This document shows, one piece after another, positions 45,366 to 57,300 of a DNA stretch of 64,000 nucleotides. Numbering within the stretch: the first letter of the stretch is position 1; every line of letters begins with the position of its first letter. Below the pieces are notes generated by a model. The model was given only the letters and a program-made list of their open reading frames with translations. It was not told the DNA's origin and did no database searches. The position numbers and the translations under genes are program-made. Source of the stretch: Heliopora coerulea. Its lineage: Eukaryota; Cnidaria; Anthozoa; Scleralcyonacea; Helioporidae. The stretch spans positions 310,001 through 374,000 of the forward strand of contig JASJOG010000085.1 of assembly GCA_030142905.1 (NCBI GenBank), read 5' to 3'.

Positions 45366-47716
45366 GAAGGAGCAAAGATGGAGATTTATCAGTTCGAAGA
45401 GAACAAATTTGTAAGCGTTACGTAGATGGCATGAAGTAAAGAAATCATCCCCTTCACTTTCTCATTCCCATCGCTGAAAGTAGGGATACTGGTTATAATT
45501 TAAGATCGCCTTTGGATGATGTTACTTTATTCGAAAATACAAGGAAGTGTAAAACAAAGAGAACAGAAGATTTTGTGACCTTCAAGTACCTTTAGATTAT
45601 TATCTATTATGCCTAAAGTTTTAATTGTGTATATAACATAGTCTTTCTACATTATTTATTTCTTATTACCATTGGAATAAAGCTCGGTAATCCAGTTTAT
45701 TCAGCAAAAGAACTTTAATAAACAATATTATATATCTAACAATACGACAGAAAAACTAAATCGAAAACGAAGAGCAAAAAGGAATTGAGAATAAGAACAT
45801 ACGTGAATACCTTCTTCACCTGAATTTGTTCCAGTTACTTCAGCTTTGGGACTGGCTTTTCTAATCCAGGAAAGCATCTCAGCATACAAACTTCTATAAG
45901 CCCTGTCTTTGCTGATAAACAGAGGAAATATAAAGTATAAATTAACTTATTATATGGCTGTGGCAGCGAGCGGTCCGAATACAGAAATCCTTCAATTTGA
46001 TTGGTTCATAAACGGTCAGATATTTCCTGTATTGTCAGTTCAGGGTGGGATTTAAAAACGCCTTGCTTGGTTGGAATGAAAAATAAAATTTTTGTCAAAA
46101 TACGAAGTGAAAGTGTATTATCGACAATCAATTCTGCGCTCGTCTCAGTCCCTACTTAAAAACATCGGTCCGATATAGATCGGTCCAGGCCTCACGCTTG
46201 GGTCAATAAATAGCAAATATGCATGCATTCGCATTTTCTTAAAGTATTCTTACATTTCATGTATTTCACTTTGTCGTTTAATCTTTTCCTCTTTCAAAAC
46301 AATAACGAAGATTTCCTTGACTGGCCAACGAAGTTAACTTTACAGGACTAATTTGTCAGACATTCATGAGCGGTCAGACACTATTTCGGAGGAAAACGAA
46401 GCGGACGAAGTGAAACACGTGAATTCAACGGCAAACCGTAGAGTAGCCAAGGTTCTGTTCAGGGGGAAGACAACCCCGTACCTGATGGGGGACAAGGGGC
46501 CATGGTCCCCCAAAATTTATGGGAAAGTAGTCTGACAAGTGACGAAAAAAGATCGAGATTGAAAACATACATGAGATTGATAATGGGTGAAATAGACCCC
46601 ATTGCCCCCCAGATTTATTTCCAGATTTGTTTACAGATTTATTTGGATCTTTCCTCATTCATAGGCGAGGTGACTAGGTGGATCATATTACGGGCCATTA
46701 AAAATGCTGAGACGTGCACTCCGAAATCAATTGAATTATTGAATTCAGAAGTTATTAGAGAAATAAAAATATGTCTATTTGATAAGTGTACAAACATCCT
46801 GGGGCAAGTTGTCCAAAGGACGTTTATGGGTAATCCCGGATTACAAGTTAATGGGTAGTTTTAGTTCCATTTATTTTGGTTGAAAAATCTAGTTCAGATT
46901 TCACACCTTAAAATATTTTTGATTTAATTCTCCCGAGATCTGATTACATAAAATTCCAACTTTTCTCAGCAGCATCTTATGAATTCGCTGATTCTGGATA
47001 AAACTAATCATCTGTTGAACAACCGGTCTCCGATTTATGGCTTATTGACAGTGTTTCCTTAGGGAATGACGACCTCCAGTCGAACACAGCCGATTCCTGA
47101 ATATGACAACTTAAAACTTGGATACTTAGTCCCAAGAACAGTCAGTACCAATTGACGACAGCTTCAACCAAGCAAATATATGGTTTGAGACTGAGATTAT
47201 GAGCTTCTGAATACCGAAAAGGGACAAAATTACCCATTCCCTTAATGGCGATGTCCAAAAGCAGCCGTATCTTTGTCAGTCGAAAAGGAAAGATGAAATT
47301 GATTTCTCGGTGATTTATCAAACTACAAACGTCTATTTTCACCTAAGAATGTGACGATAGATCCAATCTGTTGTGCGGTTGTTACTTCAATAGTTCGCAA
47401 AACATGCGAGGAAGTCGAACTCCCGTGGTGATTTTTAACAGCAAAATAGCTCAAAAGCTTGGAAAATTTAGGGTCAAGAGTGTCGCGTTTGTAAGTTCAC
47501 ACTCGAAACGTTTATATTGTTGTCTTCGCGCAACAAATGTTAATACGAACGCATAAATGTGAAGCGCTAAGAATGGTGTGGCTAATTTGGCAAAGACGTC
47601 ACTTTGTCTCGACTCATAATCACCGTCCTTCACTCACCGATTCTTGGTTAATCGGAGGCTGCGCTCAAAATGAAAATCACCGAAGTTTCTTATTATGGAA
47701 GATCATTGGTCGCAGT
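45366..47716. other. No confirmed gene
   Basis: Open frames at 46353-46535 and 46502-46858 (plus) look moderately protein-like but show no domain and no clear splice sites. The minus frame 47142-47342 is hydrophobic and likewise unassigned. Confidence 0.35.
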
Positions 47717-47749
47717 TCATCGGACCCTTTCGTTGGAGTTAAAGGTTCT

Positions 47750-47890
47750 GATCTCTGCGATTTCACTCCAACTATTCACAATTCTTTTTTCTTTAAGCAC
47801 AGTATTCGGCCCACCAAGAATCCGTAAACGGGAATCAGCCTTGGGTATTTCCAGATCTACGTATTCACCCTTGCACTCCAGTTGAAACTG
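47750..47890 (-). CDS. Candidate exon, unknown
   Basis: A minus-strand frame from an acceptor-like GTGTTACAACAG contains FQLECKGEYVDLEIPKADSR and ILGGPNTVLKEK. This is mixed protein-like sequence; it may run on to a stop at 47717. The donor is not determined. It could belong with the 49946 candidate to one minus-strand gene. Confidence 0.3.
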
Positions 47891-48589
47891 AAAAATCCAC
47901 CTGTTGTAACACTTCAATGTAATTTTCTCACACTTGGGAAGGGTTTAAAATCTGCAGTATCGTTTCAAACATGAACCGCTTGCAAAGGCAGTCCATTAGA
48001 TCGAACAATGCGATTTCGTGCAGTTTCGTCCCGTGTAAGCAGAATTTAAGAATCACATACCTGAGGAGACGGTACGAAAATGTTTCCGTATCAGCGTGGC
48101 CTTATTTTTGCTCATAAAAGATTGTTTAAATTGTTATCCACTGATGTCGTTAGGTGTTAAACTTTCGACAATCAGACTTAAAGTTTTAATTTCAGGTAGT
48201 ATTTGCAATATTTGATCAACTGATTTCGTTCAATTTAATAGTCAGTCTACAGGGGGGTTCAAAGGTCGGGCATTACGGAAATTTGTTATCCCAAAGAAAA
48301 TTTTTGGCTCCTCATTTTGCCCCTACAAACTCACAACGAAAGTGTAAGATTCGTATATCTTAGTCGCTACTTATAAATGGTAAACGCATTGTGAATGGAA
48401 AATGAGAGATACCATTACAGAGTTATGACATTTTATAGGAATCATGGAAACTCACTGAATATTCCATTATTCTAATACATTTTATATTACGACCTAAATT
48501 TAACATCTTTTCGCGAGAATTTTGCAGGTCTTTTGAAATTCTGCTGCCCCCTCAGACTAGGACGTCTGGCTCCGCCGTTAGTTGAGAGT

Positions 48590-49139
48590 CAGGGGTGGCG
48601 CGAGAGGGGGCTACAGCCCCTCGTCAGGGAACCTTGGACCCGCTGTCGGGAAAAAATTAACAATTTGTCGGGGAATTTTCATTGATAACAACACATTTAC
48701 ATATTGTACAAACTCTGAGTACTTGTTATTGATTTAGCCAAGAAAGACAATATACTCTTTTCTTTGATGTCAAATCTAAAAGTAAACTGTTTCTAGTCAG
48801 TTGTTCCGACTATTCTTCAGAAAAATAACGTAATGATTTCGACCTTCAAATAACTAAATTTTAAAGGGGGTGTGGTCATGGCCCCTAAAGTTTAGCCCCT
48901 CTGTCAGGGACAACAGCACGTGTCAGGGACGGCGGAGCCGGGGGGGCTGCAGGGGCTGTAGCCCCCCCACTTTTTTCCAAATGTAATGTTGAAACAACTA
49001 CGCTTTAAAACATTTGTTGTGCAATTTCCCAGAGAAGCATACAAAATATTGTATTTTTATCTCAAGCCCCCCCCCCCCCCACTCGTAATTCCGCTCCGCC
49101 GTCCCTGCGTGTGCCCGGAAATTTCTAGCACCACCACTG
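48590..49139. mobile_element. Repeat family D copy 1, interrupted by a nested MITE
   Basis: The left end CAGGGGTGGCGCGAGAGGG and right end GCACCACCACTG are approximate inverted repeats. The body (GTACAAACTCTGAGTACTTG, GTAAACTGTTTCTAGTCAGT) matches the element at 62252-62633 in the same order and orientation. An 184-base element at 48924-49107 sits inside it. Termini suggest a hAT-type non-autonomous element. Confidence 0.75.
48924..49107. mobile_element. Nested MITE with 5-bp duplication CGTGT
   Basis: Ends are CAGGGACGGCGGAGC and its complement GCTCCGCCGTCCCTG. CGTGT lies immediately outside on both sides (48919-48923 and 49108-49112). GC-rich subterminal poly(G) and poly(C) runs are present. 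It inserted after the surrounding family D copy. Confidence 0.85.
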
Positions 49140-49945
49140 ACCGCAGCACTCGCAGCTCGCTTCATTCATAAGCAACGAGATGAACTCTAATTCCCTTTCT
49201 TTGCACTAGTATATTTCAGCCTGAAAAGTAAATCGCCAATCACCTCTTTACAGGTGTATATAGGTGGGACTCTAACGTCTTTTAGGACAATCCAAATTAG
49301 ATTCCATGTGATCAGTTTCTGAGGGAAAATCACACCACACAGTAAGACACCGCTGCCAAACTTAAAAACTGTGGATCGCGCATCTATTCCAGGAAGCCTT
49401 GTGCATTAAATTTGCTGCAGTTATCAAGTCTACTTGTCTTGGTGTTCGCTCCACGTATTAAAAGTTAACACACATATGATCGGCAGTCTTCTTTTTTTTC
49501 TTTTTTCTTTTTTTTTTTTGTCGTATTTGAGAGGTAAAGTTGGCCGAAGACTGCTCGTTCTTATTTTTTAGGGGAGTTGAGTCTGAAAACGCTGCTCAGC
49601 TGTTCAATATGGTGCAGTATTTCAGTAAACCAATGCGAGCTTGACCAGCGGTGTGTCCCATTAAATGGCTCGCGTGGGTTATAGTTCAGAGTTGAGTTTA
49701 TGGTTTCACATTAGCCAACTCCGCCATAAAACGAAAAAAGTCCAACGTTAACCGCTTTTCCAATTATGGCACTGACTGAAGCGCGCCATCCCATTTAAAA
49801 ATACGAAGAAAACCATTTGCTCAGACAAACTCGTGGCGGACATCAAAGACATGGTCTTCCTTACAAACAGCCCGCGTACTTCCTAACTTGTTCCCCAAAT
49901 GTCGAGTAAGCTCAGTGTGAAGACATATAAAGGTCCTTCCAAAAC

Positions 49946-50099
49946 AGACTTTATACACCTTTCTGTATCAGCCTGCAGGTACGTTTTACCATCGTAAAAA
50001 TTTTCTTCTACTTCAAAGAATGAAGAGAAGCGAACCATATTATCGAATAAGGAGCCACAGTTAACAAGAGACGCACTATCAATGCTTTTTGGCACCTCT
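49946..50099 (-). CDS. Candidate exon, unknown
   Basis: Minus strand: acceptor-like GAGAATTTTAG, then VPKSIDSASLVNCGSLFDNM, VRFSSFFEVEENFYDGKTYL and a possible donor GAAAG|GTGTAT. The mix of residues is protein-like. No family recognised. Confidence 0.33.
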
Positions 50100-52682
50100 A
50101 AAATTCTCGTGTCGCACTCGTTCCTCGCCGTCAGTCCCTCAATTCGTCTGAACTAACATCGACCAGATAGATTCACTTACGAGTAAAGAATCATCTGCAT
50201 TTTTGGAAACGTGCTTGAAAGTACAAATTCAAAGTTAAACGAACTCTCCAAGTGCTAACAGGCTTATCAATCTTTAAAACAGCGGGATTCCTGAATTTTA
50301 ATTCCAGTCGACGACAGTTTAGTCGCTAATCAAAGACAGCGTAAATCTTGTCTCGAGGCTGCAGATTGAATTTTGGGTGGTGACGCAGATTATAATCCCA
50401 AGAACCTAAATGAAGGAGTACCAACTGTTTTTGCAGCCTGTGATTTTACTAAAAATGCTTCTCTGGCCGATCAGTTTTACTATTATATCCCATAAAAGAA
50501 GATATTCTGCCGTCCATCTTCAGTGTACACGTATAATGGTATTACATGAAGCAAAAATAAAAAATCTTGAAATTGGCTAATACATAAAACGCACTTCATC
50601 AATATTCCTTTTTCGGACTTGTTTTACACGAGCATATCCAGACACTCAAGATGCTTCAAATTCCTCGAATTTGAAGTATGCTGGTGTAATATGAATCTAG
50701 GCGGATCTCTTTTAAAACATATGCTACGACCACCTAAAATTGTTTATTCCGCCAAACGCGCTCTTCGAAGTAGATGGCGAGGCACAAATGTTTAAAATTT
50801 AATTCCATGAAATATGCCAGCTCTTAAACTGGATATTACATATATATTACTTTCATAGCAACCGCAGTGCATCATTTGGGTTCACTGCTAGCCCTAACAA
50901 CCGACAAACCGTTTTGTGCTTGCGAGGGGTTCTTCCAACCTTCGGGCAGGCGGTGGTTTCAAATTTAAATAAAATTTCCAATAATAAGGCAGAATCTCTC
51001 GCTCCACTACTTCGAAGGCCCGAAGGAAACGCTTTGTATTTTGAGTGCTTTTGCGTGAAAAGGCATGCATTTTATTGCAGTAACCCTTTCGCCTGCTGCG
51101 GCAATTTACCCACTGTACCGCTATGTTTTCGTGAGCTCTATGTCATACATCATTAATTACAAATGACGCGGCAACACAAACATACCTCGACAATCGCGAC
51201 AGATTCTGACGCAAACCCATCAAGGCAAAATGCGTTTTCTGCGCGCAAATGTCAAAAACTCAAACTCTTACCCCATCTCGACTGTCACATTGACTGGTCT
51301 GATAGACACCCTTCGCTGACGTCCGGCCATATCGTACCAAAGGATCGCTAGTTTGACGTTTCCACAGAAAGCTGTCGATCACGCGATGAATGCGACCGAA
51401 ATAGAACGATATCTTCGTTATGAAGTCTCGCGTATGTTTTTGACGGACAAGTGTGTTGACTCTTGGACTGCGTTTTCAGACGGCTTAGCAGTGATGTGTG
51501 TGAAACCGCTTGCTGAGTTTGACCCAACTGAAAGTAACTGAATCAGTTGTAATGTAATCAAAGTAGGATGGATGGCTAAAATAGTTTGGATAAGTGTACG
51601 GGGGTTGACGGACAGACGGAAAAACTAATTTAGTGCAACGAAGGCGGTCGAACGGAAAACCATTTGATAGAACGTGTCTCACATAATTCAAAAGTAAGAG
51701 AGAACTGAAGACGAATAGGAATGATGAGAGCAAATATTAAAGACTACGATGTTTCTATGACGAGGAATACACACACGTATTTAAATGCGACTTCGCGCAA
51801 TTTTAGTAACATCAAAACAATGCCCGGGAAAGCCTAATATGCGTCGCGTATGATCAAGTGGCATTATTAATCATTGAAATTAACCATTTATGTAAATAAA
51901 CAATAAAACTCTGAGGCCTTGCTGAAAGCCGCATCACGAAGGGCTCTGCCCTCAAACACGAACACGAACACGTACAGGTACATCAGATCCGATATTACCC
52001 AATCAGATAGTAATGATTGATAATAAACCGCACAGCCTAATTGGCTTCACTTACTGACTGAAACCAATTTTATAAATTAATCGGTACGTCAAGAAGCGGT
52101 TTGGTTCTGAGAAATTAAACTGCATAGCAGAGATTAGAACGAAGTCATTCCGCTCTAAAAGTAAAAAGTCTCATTCTCTTTTATACCTCTTGTTTTACTC
52201 CCATTATTTAGAATCAAAATTATTCAGGGACATTGATTTAAACCAATTGCATTGAAACTGGGATTGCGCACTTACACTGTTACACATGACAACACAAAGG
52301 TATTGTAGAAAAGCACATTTTTTGAGATTTCCATAACGAAAGTTATCTAGAGAATTAACTCAACAGATTTTCCGCGAAGAGGTCGAACTTCAGCGGACTT
52401 TGGACAATGTTAAGGACCACAGTGCTACCAGAGAAACTCGAGGCCGAGGTACCAAACAACGACCTTGTCGCGTAGCTTTTAGCAGCTTTTGGTCCCAGCA
52501 ATCTGGTGGGTTTAAGGTTGGTTCGGGCATACAGCTCTGATTACAGCTCTTACCTATACGAATATGTCCGGAGTGTTCATCATGAACTGGTTTCGGTGGA
52601 ACCTTTTACGTTACAGGCGAATAGCCAAGGGGTACGAGAGGCAATCCCGGACCCCCTGATGATCCAAGGCCATTTTTCTAAA
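50100..52682. other. No confirmed feature
   Basis: Short plus-strand frames at 50914-51156, 51163-51351 and 51353-51541 have no domain or splice context. I see no repeats other than short AT-rich runs. Confidence 0.35.
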
Positions 52683-52862
52683 GGACCGTTCACACGTGCT
52701 ATATTGCACGTAGCAATTGTCATCCTGGTGTATGTAATAAATTCTTGACAGTCTCTGCAGCAAGATATCCGCTTAGGATTCGCTGTAGTTTGTCGTCGAC
52801 CCTCTCTTCAGTTAAACACATACTCCAAGATGTCAATCGTAAGGCACAGTAAACAGTTCTTA
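52683..52862. mobile_element. MITE family C copy 1
   Basis: It contains the inverse of the 60403-60591 element: ACACATACTCCAAGATGTCA matches the complement of TGACATCTTGGAGTATGTGT there, and TTGTCATCCTGGTGTATG matches CATACACCAGGATGACAA. Ends carry GTTCACACGTGC and GCACAGTAAACAG, diverged inverted repeats. Confidence 0.75.
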
Positions 52863-53269
52863 AAATGGCCAAATGCAATGAGCAATACTTGAAGGATAAG
52901 TTTTGGGAGGATGTTACTGGACCACCCAGACGTTGAAGGTTCGCCCCCCCGTACCCACCCAAAGACAAGACCCTGGCTACTCAATAGTACGTCACTGAAA
53001 TTCTACACAAAGCTTAAACAATTACGGATCAGTTACAAAAATGGAAATACAAAAAAGTGATTGTGCTAAACATAAAATAAAAACAAGTACAATATATTCT
53101 ATAATTAATTCTCAAACTCATCAATAATTCATAAAGCAAAAACAAAAGAAATACATAATCAGTATTTACAAATCGGAGGAAGGTTACAGCTAAGTTTTTC
53201 CAACTTTCGGCTGGATTTTCGCCAGGATTTTCGCCTAAAATACTGGTTCGTTTGAGAAGCAATTTTAAA

Positions 53270-53395
53270 CACTTGTTTAGTGTTCTTCCTCCGATTTCTA
53301 GATACCTCGAAACTCATTAAAAAAAACTCTGCTTCGCCTCGTTTTTCAACTCGTTGCTGTGTATCTAGAAATCGGAGGAAGAACACCAACTCGTG
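53270..53395. repeat. Palindrome with 22-bp perfect arms
   Basis: TTCTTCCTCCGATTTCTAGA at the left and TCTAGAAATCGGAGGAAGAA at the right enclose about 70 bases with GAAACTCAT...CTCGTTTTTCAACTCG. A partial extra copy of the arm lies at 53172-53185. Confidence 0.85.
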
Positions 53396-54391
53396 TTTGA
53401 AGCATTAAGTACTATAATTCAGAAATGTAAGCCAATAAATCCGTCGGCCATTGACAAAATTTCCGTCAAACTGCTGCTCGGAGCGGAGGACGCTATTATC
53501 GAGCCATTCGTTTGCGTATTACTACTGCGATAAAAGAATATTCGTTCTTTTCTACGATTTCAGCCCTTCAGTACCTTTTCTACATTGTTCAATTGATAAA
53601 AAATAAACCAAATAATGTAACTTTGTTTAGTTTTCAAATTAATCCCACATTCAAACAAATTTTTCAGAGTCCAAATTTTGGGCTCTCCTAAAAACACAGT
53701 CGTTCAAATTAATTGCAAACTGTGCTCAAAACCCTATGATTACCTGTACAAATACGATACAGCAATGAGTGTCTGTGGGTCAGTTTTTTGGCGGGACAAC
53801 GTTCCCCTATCAAAGCTTATTCGGGGATCGATCCCCTCGATCCCCCTCTGACACAGATATCCCTTCTACTTCACCTTTGAGGAGTTTAAAAATATTTCAT
53901 TCTTATTAATTACTTTAAATGTTCAAAAAGTGATGAATACCCTATTAATGCTGCGCCTCTGCGTTCACAATGACAACGACCCAGCCTGATCACTGGGCCT
54001 TTTTAATGTAAGTGAAGGAAAATAAACTTCGAAAGTCTGTGGACCCGTCTCGACGACGTTTCCGACGATCCAGACACCGTATTCTTCGCCATACTTAGTT
54101 TAGAGTTCAAACTAAACGAAAAACCTTCGACTGAAATACTTCACCACGTTAATCTTTCCGTAGGTTTCTGAAGGCATTAGAAGACAGACCACGAGATAAA
54201 AACCTTCGCACCACCGAAACTTCTACACGAAACTGTTGCGATACTCCTGCAAAATACAGCTTACCAGCAGGGCTGTGTACTCTTTGTGCAGAGTTTGTAC
54301 AGCAATATCTATGATTGTTTCTCCAGCAATGTGCTCACACAATGCAGAAGCTTTGTTAACCTACACGGCGTTGTTCGCCGTAAAGGACTTG
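53396..54391. other. Downstream flank of the WD40 gene; no feature
   Basis: No exon, RNA gene or clear repeat. The 3' UTR of the minus-strand WD40 gene should lie just below 54392; an AATAAA-like signal is not obvious nearby. Confidence 0.35.
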
Positions 54392-57300
54392 CTATCTAAC
54401 TTCTTTATACTCGGTTGATCCATGGCTTGGTCCTCCAAGACGGTACACACCGACAGAACGATCGTTGGAAGCAGTTACAAGATCTAGTTTAAGAGTTAAG
54501 GGTAAACAATGACGGTCGTTCATTCGGAAGATAATAATCCACTGCAAATTTAAGTCTAGGCTAAAATAAGCGGTCAACGGATGACTTATATGGAACTCTT
54601 TCTCTTAAAACAATTAATTACACATCTTATTTTAATAGTCAAGGTCTCTAATTTTTACCATTTTTATTCTTGTGCATAGTGTTTTAACTGTAGATATTCC
54701 ATTTTAATTGTAAATATATTCTCTTAATTATTACGTATTTTACTACACGGCCCTATGAAAAGCAACCCCTTGTTGGATGATCAGGTTACCGTGTCTAAAG
54801 ATGTTTAAATAAATAAATAAATAAATAAATAAACGAATAATAAATTTGCACTAACAACTTCAAAGTGGACCGTATGTGCGACGATTCACCGCTTACTTTA
54901 GCCGCTCCTAGTACCCGGGTCAAACCCTTCCAACATTTCGTTCTAGAACTTTTAGCATTCTTGAACGATGTTGAAAGTTGTTGAAGGCAGGGATGGTCAA
55001 ATGCATACAACATATGCCACCGTTGGCATGATCATTACTTACGTTGAACGTATGTTGAATAAAAATTTGATCATGTTCAAATTTCTTTTATCATCAGTCA
55101 ACATAGTTCAACATCGGCGGCCAAACGCGTTCAAGATGTTGCATGCAAATAAAGTTGAACGATGTTGAACTGTTAAAAGGGTTTCACCCGGGACTTTACT
55201 TCTCTCGTATACAAACGGCCCTGCAGTGTGAACATAACGTCAAGTCTGACTGGTCATTGCCTATGCTCAATTTTTCAACGGCAACACAGGAATTTTAAAG
55301 TAACCAAAGGGTTCCGCTGTATTGGTGTTTTTAGGGAGAAAAAAAAATGTTTTCAATCAGCAAGTTAAAACTGGTATGCAACAAGTATCGAAACGAATTT
55401 TCTGCAGTTTTACCAAAGGATACATTCGTCAAACGGTGAAATATCCATGTCCTGGATATCGTGTTTATGCTTAAACAGCTCTTCGTGAAAAGCATGGCGA
55501 TCAGAGTATCGACGATACCTTGGAGAAACGTGAAAAAAGTGCATCTTCAGTGGCATAGCTCAAGGGGACACGGGAGTGCCCCTGTCTATGGCCCCAAGCC
55601 TATTTTCCTGATACAGTCAAATCTGCGGGTAAGTTCTGGAAAGGTGTCTGCGGGTCACCCCTACACTGATGGTTTGCAGCTTCAAAGACGAGAGTGTAAG
55701 CCAAGGTAAACGCATACAATATTCGGCCAAATAATGCATGTACACTATTTGTATTAGATTTTTATACTACAAAGCACAACATACCCAAAAGCAGTTATGT
55801 GAAACAAAACGCCGAGCAATCTAACGAAACGCAAGGAAAGTAAGGTACTAAAACGCAGTGCAATGTAAGAGGAAATACGCAAAGTCACGAAGCGCAGGTC
55901 AATGTAACGATATGCAGTTCAACGTTAACTGAACTAAGAGCAATTTATAAAACTCAAGGTTGGAAACAAACCACACAGCAATGTAAATGAAAAACAGTGT
56001 AATGTAACCAAACTTAACGTAACGATTCTCCATGCAGCTTAAGGAAGTGCCACGTACCTCCTAACCACGCCTTTATCACAAGCAGTAAAAAGTTGGTTAC
56101 CATTTGATGTGTATCTACAAAACAATGTAGAAACTCTGAAAAACAGTGATTTCAATGGAAAGAGAGGTGAGACAGACAGGATAAACGAATTCGTTAATAA
56201 GCTAGGTTTTAGTCGAAGATCGACTGAGGACTTCACCGGATCACGATCGCTCTAAAAGTCCCGCTTCAAAGCGAAGGAAAGTCCGAGGTTTGGCACACGT
56301 ATAAGGTATTCTGGCCAAGCTCTTCACTTGCTTTGCTAGTCAGGTAAACTGGAAACTCGGGGCAACCAGCTGCACCTGCTCACTAGCGCATGCAATGTTA
56401 ACGATGTGAGTGTCGACCAGTGTTATTGAACATCAAAAAATGAAACACGGATCCAAGTTCACGGAACGGTGCTCACTTTATCAGAAACACGATTTTAACG
56501 ACACAGGTGGAGATACTATTAATAACTACTGATAACTTACTAGTAACTCATGAAGGAAACACAAGGGTATTTAAAGTTTAATGAGTTGTTGTGAATGTGG
56601 TGCTACACACGAGTTGTATCGTATATACTGTGTGTAATTAGTTGATCTGACGAAAGCTTTGAAATAAAGCCGAAATATTATCACCTTACTTTTGTCTTGT
56701 TCTGAAGCTCATATCTTGAGCTATTTACAAGATATTTATTTTCGGATTATGTTTTGTCTTATACAACTCCTAATATCCCTCAACTTTTCGAGCTAATTTC
56801 TCGGCTAAAATCCGTGGCGTCTTCGTGATTTCTGAAGAACATACATGATCCCGTAATAATAAAAAGAGCTTAAAAAAGTCACTAATAGCTCATGAGGAAA
56901 ATACAAAGGAAAATCACAACCTTGTCGTGTCTTTATATCTGATAAACACGCTTACTTTTCTCCTCAAATTTTCTCGGCTTAGAAAACATTAATTTTCAAA
57001 CTTTCTTCATGAATTACTGTATTAAGCGGTTTGTTTTTTAAGCCGTTCAAAAAACTCGCAGTACATCCTTTATTGGACCTAAAACACTGGGCTATCGCCT
57101 CGTGTTTTATATCTGATAAAGCACTCCTGCTCGCTTTTTAAACATTACTTAAAACATTAGTACCTTATTTTCCTCAAAGGCACACTTCCATGCTCGGTCA
57201 TGGACTCCTGTATTCCAAGTTCTGGGACAAAGCTGGTTAAACGTTCACCACCAAACATCACCAGGCCTGATGAGCAGTTAAAAAACATTTACGGGATCGA

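Noticed and set aside
44896..45375. 159-codon minus-strand ORF rich in Leu, Ser, Phe
   Set aside because: It is the translation of a (GAAA/GGAA)n simple repeat with no start context or domain.
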